Of a stretch of DNA of 64,000 bases, positions 9,145 to 17,566 are shown piece by piece. The position numbers were made by a program, and so were the translations under genes. Every line of letters begins with the position of its first letter. Position 1 is the first letter of the stretch. Below the pieces are notes generated by a model that had not been told where the DNA came from, searched no databases, and worked only from the letters and a program-made list of their open reading frames with translations. The stretch is from Streptomyces sp. YS415 (lineage in GTDB: Bacteria; Actinomycetota; Actinomycetes; Streptomycetales; Streptomycetaceae), in assembly GCF_023544665.1 (NCBI RefSeq), contig NZ_JAMJFL010000027.1, forward strand, positions 1 through 64,000. Direction: 5' to 3'.

Positions 9145-9996
9145 TCAGTAGACGATGGACACGATCTGGCAGGCGGCTTCGGCAATCTGGCGCTCCCCGC
9201 TGATGCGGGCCCGGGCGAGGGCGGTGCAGGGGTCAATGCCGCGGGTGCAAAGTCGCCAGGCGGTCTCTGGATCCAGCCGCACTGACGTGGCCGGCCGGCC
9301 GCTGGGTGCTTCGGCCAAGGACCAGCGGTCCGCGGTGGCGGTCACGGTCCAGGTGCCGACGGCTGGGGCATCGATGGCCACTTGGAGTTGTGTCCCGGCG
9401 GGTGCGGGTGTGTGACGCAGTGTGTGGGGCAAGGCCCGCATGAAGGTGTCCAGGACCGTGGACAGTGTGTTGGGCTCCAGGTCGGTGTCCCGGCCGGTGG
9501 CGTGGCGGATCTGCTGGCGGTGGGTCCAGTACTCGGTGAACTCCCGGGCGATATCGAGCCACTTGGGCGCCGGGTCGGCGCCTGCCCAGGACACGCCCAG
9601 GCCCATTGCGTCGAGGTCGTCACCCTCGAACTGGCGGGCAACCTGGGTCCCGGCCCGTTCCAGGGCCTCGATGAGCTCGGCGGCACTGTGATCGGCGTGG
9701 AGGCCGATCCATTCGCGGTTGACCCGGTGGATGAACGCTTCCAGCGTCTCCCCAGCCGCCCTGGCGCGCTGGTGGCTCTCTGCGCTCCAGCCGAGTCGGC
9801 CGTGGTAATCGCCGAGGATGTGGGCGGCAAGATCGTGCACGCTCCAGCCCGGAACCGCGGCCCTGCGCCACTCATTGCGCCGCAGACCGCCCAGCAGGTC
9901 AAGAAGCGACGCCAGTTCCGGCCCGAAGAGCGGGCGAGCATCGATCGGCTTGCCCAACCAGGAAAGGTCGGATTCGTCGTTGGGCTGGTGACTCAT
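9145..9996 (-). CDS. Mycothiol-dependent maleylpyruvate isomerase family protein
   Basis: A 283-residue protein. The N-terminal DinB-like mycothiol-binding region includes WRRAAVPGWSVHDLAAHILGDYH (~40-65), with the conserved WSVHDLAAHI helix and a histidine that may bind metal. A second conserved region is DPAPKWLDIAREFTEYWTHRQQIRHATG (~150-180). The C-terminal ~90 residues are SCP2-like (VAIDAPAVGTWTVTATADRW). Members use mycothiol as cofactor or detoxify substrates, and the true substrate cannot be assigned. I used ATG 9996; the in-frame GTG at 10002 is equally near. The gene stands alone between the glycerol genes and an IS630 relic. Confidence 0.83.
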   Translation of the reverse strand: MSHQPNDESDLSWLGKPIDARPLFGPELASLLDLLGGLRRNEWRRAAVPGWSVHDLAAHILGDYHGRLGWSAESHQRARAAGETLEAFIHRVNREWIGLHADHSAAELIEALERAGTQVARQFEGDDLDAMGLGVSWAGADPAPKWLDIAREFTEYWTHRQQIRHATGRDTDLEPNTLSTVLDTFMRALPHTLRHTPAPAGTQLQVAIDAPAVGTWTVTATADRWSLAEAPSGRPATSVRLDPETAWRLCTRGIDPCTALARARISGERQIAEAACQIVSIVY

Positions 9997-10069
9997 AGCC
10001 ACAGCCTGTCAGCCAGGAGGTTCGGTCTTCCATCGAATACCCCCGCACCTCACGGAGGGCGTCATGTCG

Positions 10070-10465
10070 GTCTTCGCCCATCATTGGGCCAGCGCCAGCA
10101 GACAGCCGTCGACCAGGTCGGGCCGTTACTGGATCTGCTTGAGTCTTCGCACGCCGCAGCCCGGGTGATCTGGGCGAGGTCGGCTGGGGTGAGGTTTCCG
10201 AGGTCGCGTTTGACCAGCGACCGCATGCCCTCCTGGGGGTTCAGGTCGGATGTGGGGCGGGCAGCTGGGAGACGGTGGGCCAGGTGGCGTTCGCAGCGAT
10301 GAACTCCCGCATAACGGCAGTGGGACGGAGGCGCACGTTGTCCCGGACGAGCACGATGGGCCCGCCGAGGTGAATGCGGGCGCAGGTCGCCACCAGCCGG
10401 AGCCCTTCGGCTGTCCCAGGCGGCCCCGGTACTCGCCTACCCGACGTCGAATCTGTCGCAGGCAC
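10070..10465 (-). pseudogene. IS630-family transposase C-terminal relic
   Basis: On the minus strand GGPIVLVRDNVRLRPTAVMR and FIAANATWPTVSQLPA correspond to the IS630 DDE region, where the usual form is IVLVWDNLNVH. After a frame change it continues as LNPQEGMRSLVKRDLGNL and PADLAQITRAA, the usual region around the last acidic residue. The N-terminal half is missing and the frame is broken. Confidence 0.75.
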
Positions 10466-10973
10466 AGATGAGGCACGCGCTCAAGACCCTGCCAGCGAAG
10501 CTCCCTAAGGCCGCCGAGCACCTCGACTTTCGCTGGCCGACGTGCTGGGAACACGCAGGCCGGCGAGAACCCGCTCCCTTGTCGAAAGCATCATCGAACA
10601 CACCCGCGCCGTACTCTTGCGGGAACTGGACGACGACACCACCCATCCTCATCGAGGAATGGCGTGACCAGGCCTCCCGCGTCGCCTATCTGTTCCGCAT
10701 ACCGCATCTGGCCGGCGAAAGACGCCCGGCCGACCCTTCACCCAGGTCCTCCTGCCTTTGCCCGCCACACCGAAGCGGTGGTGACGCAATGTCAGGACAA
10801 CGTTGCAGGGCGTTTGCTAACTGAATTTATTAATGAGTTAATGACCCCTCCGAACGGAGCGCCTGCGGAGCATCCTCCACAGCTGGCAACGGCATCGTTC
10901 CTGGCGCTGGTGGCGCCGGAGGGCGGCCGTACGCTATACCGTTAGTAATCGTTTACCGACACGGGGGACTGAC
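10466..10973. promoter_or_regulatory. Intergenic region with AT-rich lacI promoter zone and candidate operator
   Basis: No convincing gene is present. Bases 10813-10850 and 10935-10960 are unusually AT-rich for this DNA. GTTAGTAA at 10941-10948 lies 26 bases before the lacI start and is shared with the malE and second pullulanase upstream regions. GCTAACTGAATTTATTAATGAG around 10821-10842 may be a further site. Autoregulation by the LacI protein is an inference. Confidence 0.45.
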
Positions 10974-12044
10974 ATGCCGGCCACACGGCCCGGGGCCACG
11001 GCGAGCGACGGGAAGGCGCGACCTACAGCCAACGACGTCGCGAAGATCGCAGGCGTTTCACGGTCGGCGGTGTCCTTCGCGTTCAACAGCCCCGAGAAGC
11101 TCTCGACCGCGACCCGGGACCGCATCCTGGCGGCGGCCAAGGAGCTCGGCTACGCCCCGAACACTCTGGCCCGCATGCTCAAGGCCGGCCAGACCCAGTC
11201 CCTGGGGGTGCTGCTGCCCCAGAACCTCGCCCGGATCATGGAGAACCCGTACTACTCCCGATTCCTCACGGGCGTGGGACAGGTCTGCGACGAGCAGGGG
11301 TACACGCTGCTGCTCACTCCCCCGTTGCGGGACAGCATGCTCAAGGCGATTCCCTACGCGGCGGTCGACGGCTTCATCGTGTGCGGCCTGGAGCACGACC
11401 GGGGCGAGGTCGCCGAGCTGCGGCGGCGCGGTATCCCCTTCGTGCTCGTGGACAGCAGCCCTCATGAGGGCGTTTCCAGCGTGGACGTCGACGACGAGGG
11501 CGGCGCCTACGATGCCGTACGGCATGTCCTGGACCTCGACCACCGCCGGATCACGCTCCTGTCGATCGATCCGGGTCCCGAGCGGGCCGAGCGCGGTTAC
11601 CGGGGGCCGCTCGAGCGCCGCATGGCCGGGGCGACCCGTGCCCTGGAGGAGGCCGGGTTGAGCCTGGCGGACATCGAGATCGTCGAGGTTCCCGCCACGC
11701 GCATGGACGGCTTCCGGGCCACCAAGGAGTTCATGGCGACCCGGCCCGCCACCGCGATCGTCGCGATGTCGGACATCCTCGCCTTCGGAGCGGTGGACGC
11801 TCTGCACGACCTGGGGCTGCAGGTCCCCAGGGATGTCTCCGTCACGGGCTACGACGACCTTCCGGACGCCTCCTGGATGAGGCCCCGTCTGACCACCGTG
11901 CGGCAGGCGATCACGACCAAGGGCCGCACCGCGGCAGATCTGCTGTGCTCGACGATCAGGGGAGAGGACCAGCATCCCCACCAGATGCTGGGCACGCACC
12001 TGATCGTGAGGGACTCAACGGCTCACGCTGCCTCCGGCACCTGA
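10974..12044 (+). CDS. malR: LacI-family transcriptional regulator of the maltodextrin/pullulanase locus
   Basis: A 356-residue LacI/GalR regulator starting at ATG 10974 behind a GGGGGA site. The N-terminal helix-turn-helix is at ~20-75 (TANDVAKIAGVSRSAVSFAF, with the hinge helix LARMLKAGQTQSLGVLL). The periplasmic-binding-like sugar domain follows, with ENPYYSRFLTGVGQVCDEQG, VDGFIVCGLEHD, FVLVDSS, and TAIVAMSDILAFGAVDAL ending in VSVTGYDDLPDA. In Streptomyces, MalR represses malEFG and is released by maltose or maltotriose. Position immediately before malEFG supports the same job here. The candidate operator GTTANTAA lies before this gene, malE and the second pullulanase. The symbol is by context and homology. 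Confidence 0.88.
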   Translation: MPATRPGATASDGKARPTANDVAKIAGVSRSAVSFAFNSPEKLSTATRDRILAAAKELGYAPNTLARMLKAGQTQSLGVLLPQNLARIMENPYYSRFLTGVGQVCDEQGYTLLLTPPLRDSMLKAIPYAAVDGFIVCGLEHDRGEVAELRRRGIPFVLVDSSPHEGVSSVDVDDEGGAYDAVRHVLDLDHRRITLLSIDPGPERAERGYRGPLERRMAGATRALEEAGLSLADIEIVEVPATRMDGFRATKEFMATRPATAIVAMSDILAFGAVDALHDLGLQVPRDVSVTGYDDLPDASWMRPRLTTVRQAITTKGRTAADLLCSTIRGEDQHPHQMLGTHLIVRDSTAHAASGT

Positions 12045-12064
12045 CCGCCCCTTCCTCCCGCCCC

Positions 12065-12090
12065 GCCCCGTCCGCCCCGGCTGACGGGGC
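12065..12090 (+). terminator. Hairpin after lacI-type gene
   Basis: A perfect 8-base inverted repeat, GCCCCGTC (12065-12072) and GACGGGGC (12083-12090), follows the regulator stop by 20 bases. There is only a weak T-rich tail. It probably separates the regulator transcript from malE. Confidence 0.6.
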
Positions 12091-12187
12091 TCGTTGCTTT
12101 CCCGGTTTGCCCAGGCCAACGGCACTTTCGCTCATTCGCACCGGGCCGTGAGCGGCAGATAGCCGACGGACTTCCGCGTTACAAAAA

Positions 12188-12220
12188 CGTTAACTAACTC
12201 CTGTTAATAACCTGCTAACG
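12188..12220 (+). promoter_or_regulatory. Candidate operator/promoter of malE
   Basis: An AT-rich island with CGTTAACTAAC at 12188-12198, GTTAATAAC at 12203-12211 and GCTAACG at 12214-12220. The outer CGTTA and TAACG form an inverted pair. GTTAATAA matches the GTTANTAA motif before lacI and before the second pullulanase. It lies about 210 bases before the malE start, which leaves a long leader. Confidence 0.5.
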
Positions 12221-12428
12221 TCTGCGACACAAAGAGCTCGCGAAGGGCTCGCCCCAGCCGTAAGGAGCCGTGCTCCCCGCGGGCGGGGCGGCCCACCCGC
12301 GGCCCGGCCTCCCTGTGCGCCGATATGTGCGGGAGGTGCTTGATCGCCAGCTGCCGCCGGTTCCGTCCCGCTCCGGCGGCAGCGTCCGGGCCACCGTTCC
12401 GGTCAGACCTTTCCCCGAGGAGTTCCCC

Positions 12429-13700
12429 ATGCGCCGTGGTCTTGCGGCAGCCGTCGTCGTAGCGGCTCTCACCATCTCTGCGACTGCCTGCTCCAGCGGC
12501 AGCTCCGACTCCGACAGCTCCGGCCCGGTGACGATCACCTGGTGGGACACCTCGGACGCCACCAACGAAGCCGGGACCTTCAAGGCACTGGTCAAGGACT
12601 TCGAGAAGGCCAACCCGGGCATCAAGGTCAAATACGTCAACGTGCCCTTCGGTGACGCCCAGACCAAGTTCCAGACCGCGGCGGGCAGCAAGGGCGCCCC
12701 CGACGTGCTGCGCGCCGACGTCGGCTGGACGCCCGGCTTCGCCCAGGCAGGTTTCCTCGCCCCGCTCGACGGCACGCCCGCGGCCGAAGAGAGCGCGAAG
12801 TTCAAGCCGAACCTGATCGAGCAGGCGAAGTACGACGGCAAGCTCTACGGCGTTCCGCAGGTCACCGACACGCTGGCCCTGATGTACAACAAGGCGCTGT
12901 TCGAGAAGGCGGGCATCACCGAGGCCCCGGCCACCTGGGACGAGCTCAAGGCGGACATGGCGAAGGTGGAGAAGAAGACCGGCGTCGACGGCTTTGCGTT
13001 CAACCCGCAGGCCTACTACGCCATGCCGTTCCTGTATGGCGAGGGCACCGACATGGTCGACGCGGAGAAGAAGCAGATCACCCTGAACTCGCCGGCCGCC
13101 GTCAAGGGCATCGACACCCTCAACTCCGTCCTCGCCGCCCCGGGCCTGCGCAAGCTCGACACCACCAGCAACGCCTACGCCAACATCATGGACGCGTTCA
13201 ACAGCGGCAAGGTCGCTTCCATCATCCAGGGCCCCTGGGAGAACGCGAACGTCTTCAAGGGCTCCGCGTTCAAGGACCGCAACAACCTCGGCATCGCTGC
13301 CCTGCCCGCGGGCGGCGCCGGTCAGGGCGCGCCACTGGGCGGACACAACCTGGTCGCCTACGCCGGCTCGGACGCCGCCCACCAGGAGGCGTCGCAGAAG
13401 TTCATCGCCTTCATGACCTCCGCGGACGCTCAGCAGAAGGTCGCGCTCGCCAACGGCACCCTGCCCACCAGGGACGACGCCTACAGCGCAGAGGTGACCG
13501 CAAACCCCGGCATCGCCGGCTACGCGAAGCTGCTGGGTGCCGGGAAGCCGCGCCAGCCGCTGGCCGAGTACTCCTCGCTCTACACGCCGTTCGAGACTCA
13601 GCTGATCAAGATCGTCTCGAAGCAGGAGAGCACCGAGGCCGGCCTGGACAAGGCCGCCGCCGAGGCGAAGAAGCTCCTGCCGGAGTTCAGCACCCCGTAA
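12429..13700 (+). CDS. malE: Maltose/maltodextrin ABC transporter substrate-binding lipoprotein
   Basis: A 423-residue extracellular solute-binding protein (family 1). ATG 12429 follows CGAGGAG. The signal peptide MRRGLAAAVVVAALTISATAC ends in a cysteine suitable for lipid anchoring. The mature part has VTITWWDTSDATNEAGTFKA, KGAPDVLRADVGWTPGFAQAG, TDTLALMYNKALFEKAGI and FVAYAGSD-like C-terminal motifs of MalE homologues. It captures maltose or maltodextrins outside the membrane and delivers them to MalF/MalG. It begins the malEFG-aglA operon. A hairpin after its stop probably lowers downstream expression, as is usual for binding-protein genes. Confidence 0.92.
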   Translation: MRRGLAAAVVVAALTISATACSSGSSDSDSSGPVTITWWDTSDATNEAGTFKALVKDFEKANPGIKVKYVNVPFGDAQTKFQTAAGSKGAPDVLRADVGWTPGFAQAGFLAPLDGTPAAEESAKFKPNLIEQAKYDGKLYGVPQVTDTLALMYNKALFEKAGITEAPATWDELKADMAKVEKKTGVDGFAFNPQAYYAMPFLYGEGTDMVDAEKKQITLNSPAAVKGIDTLNSVLAAPGLRKLDTTSNAYANIMDAFNSGKVASIIQGPWENANVFKGSAFKDRNNLGIAALPAGGAGQGAPLGGHNLVAYAGSDAAHQEASQKFIAFMTSADAQQKVALANGTLPTRDDAYSAEVTANPGIAGYAKLLGAGKPRQPLAEYSSLYTPFETQLIKIVSKQESTEAGLDKAAAEAKKLLPEFSTP

Positions 13701-13710
13701 GTCCCACCGA

Positions 13711-13742
13711 GGGCCGCCCTCTGCCGCACGGGGGGGCGGCCC
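13711..13742 (+). terminator. Intra-operon hairpin between malE and malF
   Basis: GGGCCGCC (13711-13718) pairs perfectly with GGCGGCCC (13735-13742). It lies ten bases after the malE stop and lacks a T-run, so it is more likely an mRNA-stabilising or attenuating element than a full terminator. Confidence 0.6.
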
Positions 13743-13787
13743 GATCCGCTGACGCTCCCTTTCCTCCTTGTCCCCTGAGGTGCCGAG

Positions 13788-14789
13788 ATGACCACCGTCG
13801 TCGAGGGCAAGCCTGCCCGCCAGAGCCACCGCGACCAGGGCTCCGGCCGCGGTCCGATGCGACGCATCAAGAACTCCTACCACCAGTACTGGTACGCCTG
13901 GGCCATGTGCGTGCCCGTCGTCCTGGTCCTGGGCGCTGTCGTCGCCTACCCCCTGATCCAGGGGATCTACCTGACGTTCACGGACGCCACCAGCCAGAAC
14001 GTCGGACGCACCATCGGCGTCAACGAGATCCCGGATACCTTCTCCTGGGTCGGGCTGAAGAACTACACCGAAATCCTCACCGGCCCCAACAACCAGTTCT
14101 GGCCACACTTCACCTGGACCGTCGTGTGGACCATCGCCTGCGTGGTGCTCACCTACGGCATCGGGCTCGGCTTCGCCGTGGCCATCAACCGGGAGATCAA
14201 GGCCCGCGGCTTCTATCGGATGCTGCTCATCCTGCCCTGGGCCGTGCCGACCTTCGTGACGGTCTTCGCGTGGCGGCTGATCCTCGCCGACGACGGCGTC
14301 GCCAACCAACTCCTGCTCGGCATCGGCCTGGACGGACCGTCATGGCTGAGTGACCCGTTCGCGCAGAAGGTCGCCGCGATCGCGGTGAACATCTGGTGCG
14401 GAGTGCCGTTCATGATGGTCTCCATGCTCGGCGGGCTGCAGTCCATCCCCCGCGAACTCTACGAGGCCGCCGAGATGGACGGCGCCACCCCCTGGCAGCG
14501 CTTCGTCAACGTCACCCTGCCCGGTCTGCGCCCCGTCAGCAGCACCGTCATCCTGCTCGGCGTGATCTGGACCTTCAACCAGTTCAACGTGATCTTCCTG
14601 CTCTTCGGCGGCAACAGCGACAGCGTCCAGATCCTCGTGACCTACGCCTACCGGCTCTTCTTCGGCCAACAGCCCCAGGACTACGCCCGCTCCGCGACCG
14701 TCGGCATCCTGTGCCTGTCGCTCCTCGTGGTCTTCACGAGCGTCTACCGCCGCTGGCTCAAGCGCAACAACGAGGGGGTCCTCGCATGA
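13788..14789 (+). CDS. malF: Maltodextrin ABC transporter permease MalF
   Basis: A 333-residue binding-protein-dependent permease. It has a basic N-terminus (~1-35), then six membrane segments beginning WAMCVPVVLVLGAVVAYPLI (~42-61). The cytoplasmic EAA loop is ELYEAAEMDGATPWQRFVNV at ~224-243, the contact site for the ATPase. ATG 13788 follows a GAGGTG site. The stop overlaps the malG start (ATGA). Length is close to other actinobacterial MalF proteins, which lack the large periplasmic loop of the E. coli protein. Confidence 0.92.
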   Translation: MTTVVEGKPARQSHRDQGSGRGPMRRIKNSYHQYWYAWAMCVPVVLVLGAVVAYPLIQGIYLTFTDATSQNVGRTIGVNEIPDTFSWVGLKNYTEILTGPNNQFWPHFTWTVVWTIACVVLTYGIGLGFAVAINREIKARGFYRMLLILPWAVPTFVTVFAWRLILADDGVANQLLLGIGLDGPSWLSDPFAQKVAAIAVNIWCGVPFMMVSMLGGLQSIPRELYEAAEMDGATPWQRFVNVTLPGLRPVSSTVILLGVIWTFNQFNVIFLLFGGNSDSVQILVTYAYRLFFGQQPQDYARSATVGILCLSLLVVFTSVYRRWLKRNNEGVLA

Positions 14790-15679
14790 CCACCACGACC
14801 ACCCCGCCGGCAGGGCGCCTCACGGCTGCGACCGATCCCCGCCGCCTGCGCAGCAGCCGGCGACGTCCTGCCTCCGTCTCCCTGCACGCTCTGCTTGCAG
14901 CGGGCTCCTTCATCGCCGTCTTCCCGGTCCTGTGGATCTGCTACATCTCCCTCGGCCCGGACAAGAACGACTACCAGCACCCCTCCCGCATCCTGGGCAG
15001 CGCGACGCTGGACAACTACACCCACGTCATCCGGAACACCGGCTTCGGCACCTGGATGTTCAACAGCCTCATCGTCGCCTTCGGCACCATGCTCATTGGT
15101 GTGCTCATCGCGGCCAGCGCCGCCTACGCCGTCTCCCGGATGAAGTTCCTCGGCCGCGGCTCGCTGATGTACACGTTCCTGCTCACGCAGATGTTCCCGG
15201 TCGCCGTCCTCATGGTCCCCCTGTACCGGATCATGGGCGGCCTCGGCCTGCTGGACACCTACGGCGGTCTGGTCCTCATCTACTGCTCGACCGCGGTGCC
15301 GTACTGCGCCTGGCTCCTGAAGGGCTACTTCGACACCATCCCCGTCGAGATCGACGAGGCCGGCCGCATCGACGGGCTCTCCCCCTTCGGCACCTTCTGG
15401 CGCCTGATCCTCCCCCTGGCCCGGCCCGGTCTCGCGGTCGCCGCCTTCTACACCTTCATCACCGCCTGGGGCGAGGTCGCCTTCGCCTCCAAGTTCATGC
15501 TCACCGAGGAGAGATACACCCTCGCGGTCGGCCTGCAGACCTACGTCAGCCAGTTCAACTCCCAGTGGAACTACCTGGCCGCCACCTCGGTACTCATCGC
15601 CGTACCCGCCGGCGTGGTGTTCTACGTCGCGCAGAAGCACCTCGTGGCCGGCCTGACGGCCGGCGGCACCAAGGGCTGA
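14786..15679 (+). CDS. malG: Maltodextrin ABC transporter permease MalG
   Basis: A 297-residue permease whose ATG at 14786 overlaps the malF stop by four bases, implying translational coupling. The first membrane segment is LHALLAAGSFIAVFPVLWIC (~35-54). The EAA motif is EIDEAGRIDGLSPFGTFWRL, and further segments include GLAVAAFYTFITAWGEVAFA. No ATPase gene follows. In Streptomyces the shared ATPase MsiK serves several sugar transporters, so MsiK is the expected partner; that is established for relatives and inferred here. Confidence 0.92.
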   Translation: MTTTTTPPAGRLTAATDPRRLRSSRRRPASVSLHALLAAGSFIAVFPVLWICYISLGPDKNDYQHPSRILGSATLDNYTHVIRNTGFGTWMFNSLIVAFGTMLIGVLIAASAAYAVSRMKFLGRGSLMYTFLLTQMFPVAVLMVPLYRIMGGLGLLDTYGGLVLIYCSTAVPYCAWLLKGYFDTIPVEIDEAGRIDGLSPFGTFWRLILPLARPGLAVAAFYTFITAWGEVAFASKFMLTEERYTLAVGLQTYVSQFNSQWNYLAATSVLIAVPAGVVFYVAQKHLVAGLTAGGTKG

Positions 15680-15689
15680 GCCCCGCCCC

Positions 15690-15704
15690 GGGCGCACCGC
15701 GCCC
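15690..15704 (+). terminator. Small hairpin after malG
   Basis: GGGCGC (15690-15695) and GCGCCC (15699-15704) form a short perfect stem with a three-base loop. It may stabilise or attenuate mRNA between malG and the glucosidase gene, and is weak as a terminator. Confidence 0.4.
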
Positions 15705-15768
15705 TTCGATGCACTCTGTTCACGCCGGCGTGCCGCTCCGCCGCGCCCTGACGTGAGGACTCGTCTTT

Positions 15769-17463
15769 ATGACCCAGTTGCTCGCTGCCGCCCACCCGCC
15801 CGCCTCGTCGCGTCCCGCCACGGACTGGTGGCGGGAGGCGGTGATCTACCAGGTCTACCCACGCAGCTTCGCCGACGCCGACGGTGACGGCATGGGCGAC
15901 CTGCCCGGGATCACCAGCCGCCTGCCCTACCTGCGCGACCTCGGCGTGGACGCCGTGTGGCTCTCGCCGTTCTACTCCTCGCCGCAGGCCGACGCCGGGT
16001 ACGACGTCGCGGATTACCGGGTGGTCGACCCGATGTTCGGCACCCTGGACGACGCAGTCGTCCTCATCGGCGAAGCACACCGCCTGGGCCTCAGGATCCT
16101 CGTCGACCTGGTGCCCAACCACTGCTCCGACCAGCACGCCTGGTTCCAGCAGGCCCTGCGTGAAGGCCCCGGCTCCCGCATCCGCGAACGGTTCCACTTC
16201 CGCGACGGCAAGGGTGAGCACGGCGAACTGCCGCCCAACGACTGGGAGTCCGTCTTCGGCGGTCCGGCCTGGACGCGCTCGAAGAATCCCGACGGCACCC
16301 CGGGCCAGTGGTACCTGCATCTGTTCGCGCCCCAGCAGCCCGACTTCAACTGGGACCACCCGGCGGTCCGCGACGAGTTCCGCTCCATCCTGCGGTTCTG
16401 GCTCGACCTCGGGGTGGACGGCTTCCGCATCGACGTCGCGCACGGCCTGGTCAAGGCCGACGGACTGCCCGATCTCGGCGACCACGAGCGGATGCGGCTC
16501 CTGGGCAATGACGCCGGTCCCTGCTTCGACCAGGACGGCGTCCACGAGATCTACCGCGACTGGCACACCATCTTCGCGGAGTACGAAGGCGAGCGGATCG
16601 GCGTCGCCGAGGCATGGACCCCGACCCTGGAGCGGACCGCGAACTACGTCCGCCCCGACGAACTGCATCAGGCGTTCAACTTCCAGTACCTGGCCACCGC
16701 CTGGCAGGCGCAAGCGCTGCGTGACGTCATCGAGGACACCCTGCGCGCGATGCGGCCGGTCGGCGCACCGGCCACCTGGGTCCTGTCCAACCATGACGTC
16801 ACCCGGCACGCCACCCGTTTCGCCAACCCGCCGGGCCTGGGCACCCAGATCCGCGAAGCCGGTGACCGCGAACTCGGCCTGCGCCGCGCACGGGCGGCGA
16901 CCCTGCTCATGCTCGCCCTTCCCGGGTCGGCTTACATCTACCAGGGCGAGGAACTGGGCCTGCCCGACGTCACCGACCTGCCCGACGAGGTCCGCCAGGA
17001 CCCCGCCTACTTCCGTGGGGCCGGCCAGGACGGCTTCCGCGACGGCTGCCGCGTCCCGCTCCCCTGGTCCGGAACCTGTGCCCCGTACGGCTTCAACGGC
17101 GTGGAAGACGGACCGAGTTGGCTTCCGCAGCCCGAGGCGTGGGCGGCCCTCAGCGTCCAGGCGCAGACCGGTGACCCCGACTCCACCCTGGAGATGTACC
17201 GCAGCGCGCTCGCCCTGCGGCGCAGCCACCCGGCGCTCGGCGGCGGCGACAACCTGCGCTGGCTCCCGAGCGCCGAGGGAGTCCTCAGCTTCGAGCGTAC
17301 GAGCGATGAGGGCGCGGTGTTCCTCTGCAGCGTCAACGTCACCGGCGCCCCCATCACCCTCTCCACCCCCGGCCGGCTCCTCATGGCCAGTGACCGGGTC
17401 ACGGCCGGTGACACCCACACCGTGCTGCCCGCGGACACCACCGCCTGGTGGACCACCGCCTGA
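15769..17463 (+). CDS. aglA: Alpha-glucosidase (GH13)
   Basis: A 564-residue GH13 enzyme without a signal peptide, so it acts in the cytoplasm on imported maltodextrins. Conserved regions: WWREAVIYQVYPRSFADADG (~15-35), DLVPNHCSDQHAWF (region I), GFRIDVAHGL with the likely nucleophile D222, IGVAEAWTP with the acid/base E281, and LSNHDVTRH with D343. The C-terminal beta domain ends WWTTA. ATG 15769 follows a GTGAGGA site. Gene order malE-malF-malG-alpha-glucosidase matches the maltose locus of S. coelicolor. It would release glucose from maltose and short malto-oligosaccharides. Confidence 0.92.
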   Translation: MTQLLAAAHPPASSRPATDWWREAVIYQVYPRSFADADGDGMGDLPGITSRLPYLRDLGVDAVWLSPFYSSPQADAGYDVADYRVVDPMFGTLDDAVVLIGEAHRLGLRILVDLVPNHCSDQHAWFQQALREGPGSRIRERFHFRDGKGEHGELPPNDWESVFGGPAWTRSKNPDGTPGQWYLHLFAPQQPDFNWDHPAVRDEFRSILRFWLDLGVDGFRIDVAHGLVKADGLPDLGDHERMRLLGNDAGPCFDQDGVHEIYRDWHTIFAEYEGERIGVAEAWTPTLERTANYVRPDELHQAFNFQYLATAWQAQALRDVIEDTLRAMRPVGAPATWVLSNHDVTRHATRFANPPGLGTQIREAGDRELGLRRARAATLLMLALPGSAYIYQGEELGLPDVTDLPDEVRQDPAYFRGAGQDGFRDGCRVPLPWSGTCAPYGFNGVEDGPSWLPQPEAWAALSVQAQTGDPDSTLEMYRSALALRRSHPALGGGDNLRWLPSAEGVLSFERTSDEGAVFLCSVNVTGAPITLSTPGRLLMASDRVTAGDTHTVLPADTTAWWTTA

Positions 17464-17566
17464 CCCGCCCCCGTCTTCTCCCGCCGATGGCCCCGCTCCC
17501 GCCTGCCCGCGGCGTCGTCGGCAGGCGTACCCGCACACCCCACCCCGCGACACAACGAGGTGTTCC

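Noticed and set aside
12204-14309. 701-residue minus-strand frame opposite malE/malF
   Set aside because: Antisense shadow; composition is GDGV-rich and no motif is present, while the sense frames are clear transporter genes.
15884-17566. Long plus-strand frame upstream of the pullulanase start, giving a 1680-residue product
   Set aside because: The extra 561 codons are a +1 shadow of the alpha-glucosidase; a ribosome site and signal peptide mark the true start at 17567.
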